A stretch of DNA of 9,819 nt from Bacillota bacterium (GTDB lineage Bacteria; Bacillota; Clostridia; Oscillospirales; Oscillospiraceae): assembly GCA_023393155.1 (NCBI GenBank), contig JAEWML010000220.1:1-9819 (forward strand), written 5' to 3'. Position 1 is the first letter of the stretch, and every line of letters starts with the position of its first letter. Below, piece after piece: positions 1 to 5,856 of this stretch. The translations under genes and the position numbers were made by a program. The notes under the pieces are model-generated. The model was not told where the DNA came from. It made no database searches and saw nothing but the letters and a program-made list of their open reading frames with translations.

Positions 1-57
1 CGCTGCGTTCCCACGCGGCCTTATCCGGCCTTCCCAGCTTTCGCGGGCGGTTTTTTT
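1..57 (+). terminator. Possible 3' end of a terminator from an upstream gene
   Basis: A GC-rich stretch is followed directly by seven Ts (51-57). CGCG at 14-17 can pair with CGCG at 42-45, with two further C-G pairs outside a bulged A at 13. GGCC at 17-20 can also pair with GGCC at 27-30. The pairing is imperfect and the window starts here, so the stem may extend further upstream. It would end transcription arriving from the left before the next promoter. No coding sequence is convincing in 1-163. Confidence 0.3.
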
Positions 58-70
58 GAAAATGTAACTG

Positions 71-99
71 TTGCAAAAAAAGGGGAGATATGTTATAGT
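71..99 (+). promoter_or_regulatory. Sigma-A-type promoter with extended -10 for the BTAD regulator
   Basis: TTGCAA (71-76) and TATAGT (94-99) are separated by 17 bases. A TG at 91-92 sits one base before the -10, giving an extended -10 element. Transcription would start near 106 and leave a leader of about 58 nt. This leader contains a small perfect hairpin, GGCAC (111-115) with GTGCC (120-124). No operator repeat is obvious around the promoter. Confidence 0.7.
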
Positions 100-163
100 C
101 TGGTGTATCGGGCACTGCGGTGCCGCGCGTATTCCGGATTTGAACTGACAGGGGGCGTCCTGC

Positions 164-1369
164 TTGGCAAATCAGCAGTCTTCCATTTTGAAAATTCAAA
201 TGCTGGGAGGCTTCTCGCTGCTTTGGAGCGGCCGGGAGATCACGGATAGCGACAACCGGTCCCGGAAGGTGTGGCTGCTGCTGGCATATATGATCTGCTG
301 CCGAAACCGCCCTGTTTCGCAAAGCGAGCTGTTCAGCCTGCTGTGGGGCGATGAGGGAACCGTGAACCCCGTGAACGCTTTGAAAACCATGTTTCACCGG
401 GTCCGCACCATGCTGGACGGGCTGGGAGACGGCGCGGGACATACGTTGATTATCCACCGTGGCGGCAGCTACGCCTGGAACGACGAAATTCCCGTCTCAG
501 TGGACGTGGAGGAATTTGAGGCTTTGTGCCAGGCCGCTTCGGTCCAGCCGGACGGGCAGGCCCAGCTTAAACTGTATCTGAGGGCCTTGGAGCTTTATCA
601 GGGTGATTTTCTGCCCAAGCTGTCCTCCGAATCCTGGATTGTCCCGCAGAGCACTTATTTTCACAATCTCTATCTCAGAACGCTGCGCTCCGTCCTTCCT
701 CTTTTGCAGGAGCAGGAGCGTCAGGGCGACATTGTGGCGCTGTGCGGCCGGGCGATTCTTGTGGAACCCTACGACGAGGAAGTGTATCAGTTTCTGATGC
801 AGGCACAGCTCGCTCTGGGCGACCAGCAAAGCGTGATAAAGACCTATGAGAGCATGAGCGATCTGCTCTTCGCGAATTTCGGCATTATGCCCGCCGACGA
901 GAGCAGGGCCATCTACCGTGAGGCCGCCCGCACCGTCAACGAGCGATCTGTGAATCTGGGGCTTTTGCGGGAGCAGTTGGACGAGCCCGGCAGCGTCAGA
1001 GGGGCGCTGCTGTGCGACTACGATTTTTTTCGCATTATCTATCAGGCCGAGGCACGGACCGTGGCCCGCAGCGGAGCCGCGGTGCACATTGCCCTGATTT
1101 CCGCCGTGAGCTGCGAGTCGAAGCCCCTGTCCCGCCGCAGTCTGGACTGCTGCATGGACAATTTGCAGGACGTGATCGTGGGAAATCTCCGCCGGGGCGA
1201 CGTGGTGGCCCGGTGCAGCGTCTCTCAGTACATACTGATGCTGCCGCAGGCCAACTATGAAAATAGCCGCATGGTCTGCGACCGGATTGTGCGGGCCTTT
1301 TCCCGGCAGTATCCCCACTCTCCGGCAACGCTGAGCTTCACGGCGCAGCCTTTGGTTCCCAATTCCTGA
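164..1369 (+). CDS. BTAD/SARP-type transcriptional regulator with C-terminal degenerate GGDEF-like domain
   Basis: This 401-residue protein is probably a cytoplasmic DNA-binding regulator. Residues 9-105 fit an OmpR-type winged helix as found in SARP/AfsR proteins, beginning KIQMLGGFSLL and followed by LLAYM and an H-R-V-R recognition-helix region near 78-81. Residues about 112-260 fit the helical bacterial transcriptional activator domain (BTAD), with DVEEFEAL, LYQGDFLP and a TPR-like repeat. Residues about 278-395 resemble a GGDEF fold: NLRRGDVVAR (341-350) and YILMLPQ (356-362) flank the signature position, but the signature reads SVSQY (352-356). Diguanylate cyclase activity is therefore not expected, and the domain may only sense or dimerise. 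The start is TTG, because AGGGGG (150-155) lies 8 bases upstream and the first ATG (200) would cut into the winged helix. It is monocistronic and ends at convergent terminators. Its target genes are unknown; SARP proteins in actinomycetes often control secondary metabolism, but nothing here supports that. Confidence 0.85.
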   Translation: MANQQSSILKIQMLGGFSLLWSGREITDSDNRSRKVWLLLAYMICCRNRPVSQSELFSLLWGDEGTVNPVNALKTMFHRVRTMLDGLGDGAGHTLIIHRGGSYAWNDEIPVSVDVEEFEALCQAASVQPDGQAQLKLYLRALELYQGDFLPKLSSESWIVPQSTYFHNLYLRTLRSVLPLLQEQERQGDIVALCGRAILVEPYDEEVYQFLMQAQLALGDQQSVIKTYESMSDLLFANFGIMPADESRAIYREAARTVNERSVNLGLLREQLDEPGSVRGALLCDYDFFRIIYQAEARTVARSGAAVHIALISAVSCESKPLSRRSLDCCMDNLQDVIVGNLRRGDVVARCSVSQYILMLPQANYENSRMVCDRIVRAFSRQYPHSPATLSFTAQPLVPNS

Positions 1370-1380
1370 ATTTTTTAAGC

Positions 1381-1434
1381 GGTCCGCAGTCTTCCTCGGA
1401 CCGGAGAGCGGCGCGGCGGAACATCCGCCGCGCC
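1381..1434. other. Two tandem perfect hairpins in the convergent gap
   Basis: GGTCCG (1381-1386) pairs with CGGACC (1397-1402). GGCGCGGCGGA (1410-1420) pairs perfectly with TCCGCCGCGCC (1424-1434) around a 3-base loop. They follow the stop of the regulator and precede the T-tailed hairpin at 1447-1477. They could strengthen termination from either side, and on the leftward strand the first hairpin is followed by CTTAAAAAA rather than Ts. They could also be remnants of an intergenic repeat. Confidence 0.6.
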
Positions 1435-1446
1435 GTACACATAAAG

Positions 1447-1486
1447 CGGTACGCTTTCGGACTTTGAAAGCGTACCGTCTTATTTT
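1447..1486. terminator. Intrinsic terminator between convergent genes
   Basis: CGGTACGCTTTC (1447-1458) pairs perfectly over 12 bases with GAAAGCGTACCG (1466-1477) around a 7-base loop. On the rightward strand it is followed by TCTTATTTTA, a reasonable U-rich tract. On the leftward strand the tail is CTTTATGTG, which is weaker. It probably terminates the regulator gene and may also stop the 88-residue gene, whose stop codon is 15 bases away. Confidence 0.75.
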
Positions 1487-1492
1487 ATCCCC

Positions 1493-1759
1493 TTACAGCA
1501 CCGAAACCAGCAGCCACGCCAGCCCGCAGGCCCCCGCGCCGGTCAGGGACCACAGCACCGGAGGAATCTGGTTAAGCCGCTTTTTCAGTCCCGAGCCGCC
1601 TGCGTATTCCTGCGCCACCCGGCGGGCCTCCTCCACCAGCTCCCGGGAGGAGACGCCCTCTCCCGCCGCATCGTTGCGCACAATAAAAATTGCCTGCTCA
1701 AAGTATCGTCTGTCCGGCGAGTCCACAACCACTACCCGCCGGGAAATGCCCTTGACCAT
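1493..1759 (-). CDS. Hypothetical small protein with C-terminal membrane anchor
   Basis: I do not recognise a named family for this 88-residue protein. The first 60 residues are charged and predicted soluble, with a strand-like RRVVVVDSP near residues 7-15 and a helical segment about 38-52 (SRELVEEARRVAQEY). Residues about 67-87 (from PVLWSLTGAG to the end) are hydrophobic and end at the stop codon, so it looks tail-anchored with its N-terminus in the cytoplasm. A clean AAGGAG lies 9 bases before the ATG. It is downstream of spoIIE on the same strand but separated from it by a hairpin terminator and about 220 bases, so it probably has its own promoter. I find no convincing sigma-A promoter. 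The 5' region has a hairpin (GTTCCG 1785-1790 with CGGAAC 1796-1801). Co-orientation with spoIIE makes a sporulation link possible but unproven. Confidence 0.7.
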   Translation of the reverse strand: MVKGISRRVVVVDSPDRRYFEQAIFIVRNDAAGEGVSSRELVEEARRVAQEYAGGSGLKKRLNQIPPVLWSLTGAGACGLAWLLVSVL

Positions 1760-1905
1760 CCTGATCCACTCCTTTTTTCTGTCGGTTCCGCAAACCGGAA
1801 CGGCATATAATCCAGTCTCATTTTGGCACTGCGGGGAAATTTTTATACTCCGCGTCGGAAAAGATTTTTAGCTCGCTTGCCATAGGAAAAAACTTCAAAT
1901 AAACC

Positions 1906-1937
1906 AAAGCCGCGGGATTCTTCCATCCCGCGGCTTT
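1906..1937 (-). terminator. Terminator of spoIIE
   Basis: AAAGCCGCGGGAT (1906-1918) pairs perfectly over 13 bases with ATCCCGCGGCTTT (1925-1937) around a 6-base loop, about 40 bases past the spoIIE stop. Read on the leftward strand the tail is GGTTTATTTG, only moderately U-rich. The perfect stem and its position make terminator the best reading. Confidence 0.7.
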
Positions 1938-1977
1938 GTCGTCTCAAAAAACTCTTGTAAGCGCCTCCGGCTTTGCC

Positions 1978-4011
1978 CTATACCTCCTTCAGCCCCTCCG
2001 ACGGCAGATACAGCACCTGCACGCCGCAGTCGTCCGCAAGGCCGTTTTGCTTTTCCGCCTCCCGCAGAATCAAATTTGCAAGCTGCTGCGGGTCCGTCCC
2101 GCTCCAGCCCGCCAGCAGGTTTTGAAGCCACTCGTCGTGGTTGCTGTCCGCAGCCCCGTCGCTGATGAGGACGGCAAAGCTCTCGGGCTCCAGCCGCAGG
2201 CGGGTCACGTCCGGCCCCGCCGGAGACAGCTTCAGTCCTGCGGGAAGCGCCGCGCCGGTGATGCGGCGCACCCTTCCGAAGCGCTTGATGTAGGTGGGCG
2301 CCGCGCCGTATTTGTAGATGGCGGCCTCGCCGCTCTCCAGATGCAGGGTCAAAAGGTCGATGGTGGAAAAGCTGCCCGTCTCCTGCCCGCGCAGGGCCAT
2401 GGCCGCGTTCATGGTGTTCAGCGCGGCCTCGGCTTCCACCCCCGCCTCCAAAAACTGGCGCAGCAGCCGGCAGGTCAGGGCGGATTCCCGACGGGCCGAC
2501 TCGCCGCTGCCCATGCCGTCGGACAAAAGCAGGCACAAAAGGCCGTCGTCCGTCTCAAAGGAGGCCAGCGTATCGCCGCAGGAAACCTCCCCCTGCTTGG
2601 GCTTAATGGCCGCGCCAAGCTGATACCGGCAGCGAACCCCCACCGCCGTGGGAACCGCCTCCAGATTTGCGGCCGTGGCCGCCAGCAGGTCGCTGAGCCG
2701 GGCATACTGCCCCTTCGCATCCTGCCGCGTCTCTTCCATCCTGCGGCGGTACTGCTTGCGCAGAAGATAGGCCGACAATTCCACATTGATGGCTCCCAAA
2801 AACTCCGGCAGGTGAATGCAGCGGGACGAAAAGTGGTTGGGAAAATCCTTTGCAAGCGTCCGCCCACGCTCTAAAAGATAAGGCGTGGCGTCGTTTAAGG
2901 CGTTGTAGGTGGCGCCGTATTCCTTTTTCCAGCACAAGTCGCACAGGGCGCAGCCGCGGCAAACCCGCTCCGCCGCCCGGTCGAACACGATGGCGGGGTT
3001 TTCCTCCGCGGACTGGACGGGGCCCCGGCCCATGCTGTCGTACAAATCCCGGAAGGCCGACGCGGCACGCTCCAGCCGCTCCCGGAGAGTGGGCAGCGCA
3101 CCGGGTTCCTGATGGACGGCCTGCTTGACCCGCTTGCCTCCCAAAAGCTTTGGAGGAACCAGTAAAAACAGAGGAATCGCCAGCGCCGCCTCCCCAATGG
3201 CGGAAATTCCCTGCGCCTGCGTCACGGGGGCCAGCGCCGTCAGCGCCGCCAGCAGCCACAGCGCCCCGGCGGAAATGCGGCTTCGCCCCGTCCTTAGGCC
3301 CGCCGCCATTCCGGCAAAGCCGTATGCGGCAGTAAATACCGGCGCGTTTCCCCCCGCGCACAGGTCTGCCAGAAGTCCGGCCCACACGCCGGTGACCGCC
3401 CCGGCGGAGGCCCCCTTCTGCCATGCTGTAAACAGTACCAGACAGGCGATGACCGTCCGCCCCAGAGAAATTCCCCCGGGGGCCACATCGGAAAACGCCA
3501 GCAGCAGCGTCACCGCCAAAAATTCCAGAGACTCCGGCTTTTTTGCCTCCTCTCCGCCCCGCAGCAGCGGCGCGCAGCACCGGGCGGAAACGCCCACCAG
3601 CACAGTGGTCAGCAGACACGGCGTAAGCCGCGCCAGCGGCGAGAGAGACTGCGCCACATAAATGCCCTCCACCGCCAGCGTCATTCCAGAGGCCACCAGA
3701 GGCGTGAACAGAGGCCTGTCCGTCAGCTTCATTCCCCGAAAGGCGGCCGCCGCCGTATACACCAGAATTGCCACGGCGATGTGGGCAAGCCCCGCTGAAA
3801 ACTCCAGAAACACCAGCGCCCCCACAGCCGCCCCGGCCAGAGCACACATTCCGTCGATTCCCGCCCCGCAGGCCGCCGTAAAGCCCAGCGCAAAGGGCGC
3901 GCTCCCACCCGTAATCTGGGCGGCGGTCAGCGCCGCCGCCAAAAAAAAGCGCACGCCGCCGTTTAAAAAGCGCACCGTCCGTGCGTTGTCTAAAGTGATC
4001 TGCCCGTGCAT
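1978..4011 (-). CDS. spoIIE: Stage II sporulation protein E (membrane PP2C phosphatase)
   Basis: SpoIIE dephosphorylates the anti-anti-sigma factor SpoIIAA, which frees sigma F in the forespore; in Bacillus subtilis it also interacts with FtsZ at the polar septum. The 677-residue protein begins with about ten hydrophobic segments (residues about 18-290). A cytoplasmic middle part follows with a cysteine cluster (C351, C354, C357, C360, then W361) and a helical region near 405-450. The PP2C domain fills about 470-670. Its metal-binding and catalytic motifs are intact: GD at 479-480, LLSDGMGSG with D498, FSTIDLLTL from 548, LISDG with D618, and DD at 660-661. It is shorter than the roughly 827-residue B. 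subtilis protein, mainly in the linker between membrane and phosphatase domains. AGGGAGGGG lies about 10 bases before the ATG. The family assignment is secure; strand and length leave no competing reading. Confidence 0.97.
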   Translation of the reverse strand: MHGQITLDNARTVRFLNGGVRFFLAAALTAAQITGGSAPFALGFTAACGAGIDGMCALAGAAVGALVFLEFSAGLAHIAVAILVYTAAAAFRGMKLTDRPLFTPLVASGMTLAVEGIYVAQSLSPLARLTPCLLTTVLVGVSARCCAPLLRGGEEAKKPESLEFLAVTLLLAFSDVAPGGISLGRTVIACLVLFTAWQKGASAGAVTGVWAGLLADLCAGGNAPVFTAAYGFAGMAAGLRTGRSRISAGALWLLAALTALAPVTQAQGISAIGEAALAIPLFLLVPPKLLGGKRVKQAVHQEPGALPTLRERLERAASAFRDLYDSMGRGPVQSAEENPAIVFDRAAERVCRGCALCDLCWKKEYGATYNALNDATPYLLERGRTLAKDFPNHFSSRCIHLPEFLGAINVELSAYLLRKQYRRRMEETRQDAKGQYARLSDLLAATAANLEAVPTAVGVRCRYQLGAAIKPKQGEVSCGDTLASFETDDGLLCLLLSDGMGSGESARRESALTCRLLRQFLEAGVEAEAALNTMNAAMALRGQETGSFSTIDLLTLHLESGEAAIYKYGAAPTYIKRFGRVRRITGAALPAGLKLSPAGPDVTRLRLEPESFAVLISDGAADSNHDEWLQNLLAGWSGTDPQQLANLILREAEKQNGLADDCGVQVLYLPSEGLKEV

Positions 4012-4060
4012 CAGGCTTGTCCCCTCCCTCGTTGGTTTTCCATTATTTTACATAACAACA

Positions 4061-4094
4061 TTTAAAAATGCCGTCGGTAAAAGAGAGAGTTCAA
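4061..4094 (-). promoter_or_regulatory. Weak candidate spoIIE promoter with long spacer
   Basis: On the leftward strand TTGAAC (4094-4089) and TTTAAA (4066-4061) are 22 bases apart, and the start codon is about 50 bases further on. B. subtilis spoIIE is known to have an abnormally spaced sigma-A promoter activated by Spo0A, so a long spacer is not disqualifying. I see no good Spo0A box (TGNCGAA) nearby, and an alternative -10 (TAAAAT, 4050-4045) has no -35. Confidence 0.25.
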
Positions 4095-4176
4095 AAGTTT
4101 TTGGTCTGCCGCCGCCATCCCCGGCGGATTTTGGAGGGTTCTTCAGCCCCGGAGAGGATAAGGCACAGGTTCCCTC

Positions 4177-4205
4177 TTTTCATTTGATTCGAGTTGTGAT
4201 AAACT
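4177..4205 (+). promoter_or_regulatory. Weak candidate promoter for the dus-sigma-antisigma block
   Basis: TAAACT (4200-4205) carries an extended -10 TG at 4197-4198. Seventeen bases upstream is TTTTCA (4177-4182), a poor -35. TATATT at 4213-4218 is a better -10 by itself but has no -35 at normal distance; TTGATT at 4184-4189 is 23 bases away. Transcription would start near 4212, leaving about 75 nt of leader. The rest of the 4012-4287 gap holds a hairpin (CCGCCG 4109-4114 with CGGCGG 4122-4127) and no convincing gene. Confidence 0.3.
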
Positions 4206-4287
4206 GAGAAGGTATATTGTGCCCCGGTTTGGGGCGCCTTCGCCAGAGATGGCAATCTGGGCCCCGGCCCGCAAAGGAGCGCGTTTT

Positions 4288-5256
4288 TTGAAAATCGGAA
4301 CAGTGGAAATTCCATCAAAGCTGGCCCTGGCCCCCATGGCAGGGGTGACGGACGCCGCCTTCCGCCAGATTTGCGCGGAAAACGGGGCTGGCTATACCTG
4401 CACGGAGCTGATTTCCTCTAAGGCCCTGTGCTACGGCGACAAAAAAACGCAAAGCCTGCTGGCCCCCTTTCCGGGGGAGCGTCCCTTTGCCGTGCAGATT
4501 TTCGGCAGCGACCCCGCCTGTATGGCGGAGGCGGCGCAGATTGCGGCGGAGCTGTCCGGGGCGGACGTGGTGGACATCAACATGGGCTGTCCCGTGGGGA
4601 AGGTCGTGAAAAACGGAGACGGCTCCGCTTTGATGAAGGACCCGGAAAAAGCCGCCCGGATTGCCGAGGCGGTGGTGCGGTCCAGCCCCGTGCCGGTGAC
4701 GGCGAAAATTCGCCGGGGCTGGGACATGGGAAGCCTGAACGCCGTGGAGGTTGCAAAGCTTTTGGAGCAGGCGGGCGTCTCTGCCATCGCGGTCCACGGG
4801 CGCACCCGGGTGCAAATGTACGGCGGGCAGGCGGACTGGAACTCCATCAGGGAGGTCAAGGAGGCCGTACATGTCCCGGTCATTGCCAACGGCGATATTT
4901 TTAAGCCCGAGGACGCGGTGCGCATTCTGGAGCGGACCGGCGCGGACATGGCCATGATTGGGCGGGGCTGCTTTGGAAATCCGTGGCTATTTACACAGGC
5001 GAAGGCTCTTTTGGAAGGGCTTCCCCTTCCGCCCTTGCCGCCGCTTGACGTGCGGTGCGACACCGTGGTTCGGCAGATTGAGCTGTCCGCCGCCGCCCGG
5101 GGCGAGCGAACGGCCGTGCTGGAGGCCCGGCGGCACTACTGCTGGTACTTAAAGGGGATTCCACACGCCGGATATTACAAGGAGCAGATCGTCCGCATGA
5201 GCACGCTGGAGGACGTTTATACTGTGACGAAAGGGATCAAAAGGGATCTGAAATGA
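4288..5256 (+). CDS. dusB: tRNA-dihydrouridine synthase, DusB family
   Basis: Dus enzymes are FMN-dependent and use NADPH to reduce uridines in the tRNA D-loop region to dihydrouridine. From the chosen start the protein has 322 residues, the normal family length. It opens with the FMN-binding barrel, with APMAGVTD (15-22) and FAVQIFGSD (67-75). The catalytic motif NMGCPVGKVVKNG follows, with Cys101 as the expected proton donor. VHGRTR (169-174), ANGDI (200-204) and IGRGCFGNPW (224-233) are the phosphate and flavin loops. The C-terminal helical tRNA-binding domain covers about 250-322. The start is TTG at 4288, because AAAGGAG (4273-4279) sits 8 bases upstream and the product MKIGTVEIP matches the family N-terminus. 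A GTG at 4219 would add 23 unrelated residues. The stop overlaps the next start as ATGA, so the sigma factor is likely translationally coupled. Which D-loop position it modifies cannot be read from sequence. Confidence 0.95.
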   Translation: MKIGTVEIPSKLALAPMAGVTDAAFRQICAENGAGYTCTELISSKALCYGDKKTQSLLAPFPGERPFAVQIFGSDPACMAEAAQIAAELSGADVVDINMGCPVGKVVKNGDGSALMKDPEKAARIAEAVVRSSPVPVTAKIRRGWDMGSLNAVEVAKLLEQAGVSAIAVHGRTRVQMYGGQADWNSIREVKEAVHVPVIANGDIFKPEDAVRILERTGADMAMIGRGCFGNPWLFTQAKALLEGLPLPPLPPLDVRCDTVVRQIELSAAARGERTAVLEARRHYCWYLKGIPHAGYYKEQIVRMSTLEDVYTVTKGIKRDLK

Positions 5257-5855
5257 ATGACATACCGGAACAACAACTGGTAAAAGCCGCGCGGGCGGGA
5301 GATGCGGACGCCTTTGAAACGCTGGTTCTCCGCTACGAAAAACGGGTTTACGCGCTGGCGCTGCGGATGTGCGGAAACCCGGCGGACGCACAGGAGGCGG
5401 CGCAGGAGGCGCTTCTCTCCGCGTGGCAAAGCCTGCCCTTCTTCCGGGGGGAGGCCAGCTTTTCAACCTGGCTGTACCGCCTGACCTCCAACGCGTCGGT
5501 GGATTTGCTGCGCAGGGAAAAGCGGCAGCGGGCCGTCTCTCTGGACGACGGAGAGCTGAGCCTGAACATTCCCGACGACCGGCTCACCCCCCACGAGGAG
5601 GCGGAGCAATCTGAGCTGCGGGAGGCCATCCGCTCCGGGCTGAAAACCCTGCCGGACGACTACCGGGCGGTGCTGGTGCTGCGTGAGCTGCATCAACTGA
5701 GCTATCAGGAGATTTCCACCGCGCTGGACGTGGACTTGGGGACCGTGAAGTCCCGGATTAACCGGGGCCGAAAGCGGCTTTGCGAATTTTTAACGGAAAC
5801 CGGGAACTTTTTACCCGCCGCTCCGTCCAAGAATACAGAGAAGGAGGGGCGATAA
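5253..5855 (+). CDS. ECF-type RNA polymerase sigma factor
   Basis: This 200-residue sigma-70 family protein has only regions 2 and 4, as in extracytoplasmic-function sigma factors. Region 2 spans about 21-90, with FETLVLRYEKRVYALALR, the DAQEAAQEALLSAWQ segment (45-59) and FSTWLYRLTSNASVDLLR for -10 recognition. Region 4 spans about 120-180, with LPDDYRAVLVLREL and the helix-turn-helix LSYQEISTALDVDLGTVKSR for -35 recognition. A short polar tail of about 18 residues follows. It would direct RNA polymerase to a small regulon when released from its anti-sigma factor. The start ATG overlaps the dus stop by 4 bases, with AAGGGAT about 10 bases upstream. The anti-sigma gene starts 1 base after its stop. 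It resembles SigW/RpoE-like ECF proteins, but the subgroup and the inducing stress are not readable here. I saw no autoregulatory promoter directly upstream, so expression probably comes from the dus promoter. Confidence 0.95.
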   Translation: MNDIPEQQLVKAARAGDADAFETLVLRYEKRVYALALRMCGNPADAQEAAQEALLSAWQSLPFFRGEASFSTWLYRLTSNASVDLLRREKRQRAVSLDDGELSLNIPDDRLTPHEEAEQSELREAIRSGLKTLPDDYRAVLVLRELHQLSYQEISTALDVDLGTVKSRINRGRKRLCEFLTETGNFLPAAPSKNTEKEGR

Positions 5856-5856
5856 A

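Noticed and set aside
497..1318. Leftward open frame of 273 codons opposite the BTAD regulator
   Set aside because: His/Leu/Gln-rich shadow with no ribosome binding site; the forward frame has clear winged-helix and BTAD sequence.
1936..2874. Long rightward open frame of 312 codons opposite spoIIE
   Set aside because: It lies wholly antisense to the catalytic domain of spoIIE, is rich in Arg, Gln and Pro as expected for a GC-rich shadow frame, and has no domain I recognise.
2603..3847. Leftward open frame of 414 codons in another frame of spoIIE
   Set aside because: Gly/Arg-rich shadow on the same strand as spoIIE; the spoIIE frame carries all family motifs.
4219..4287. GTG start for dusB adding 23 residues
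   Set aside because: The extra residues do not look like a Dus N-terminus, and a well-placed AAAGGAG supports the TTG at 4288.
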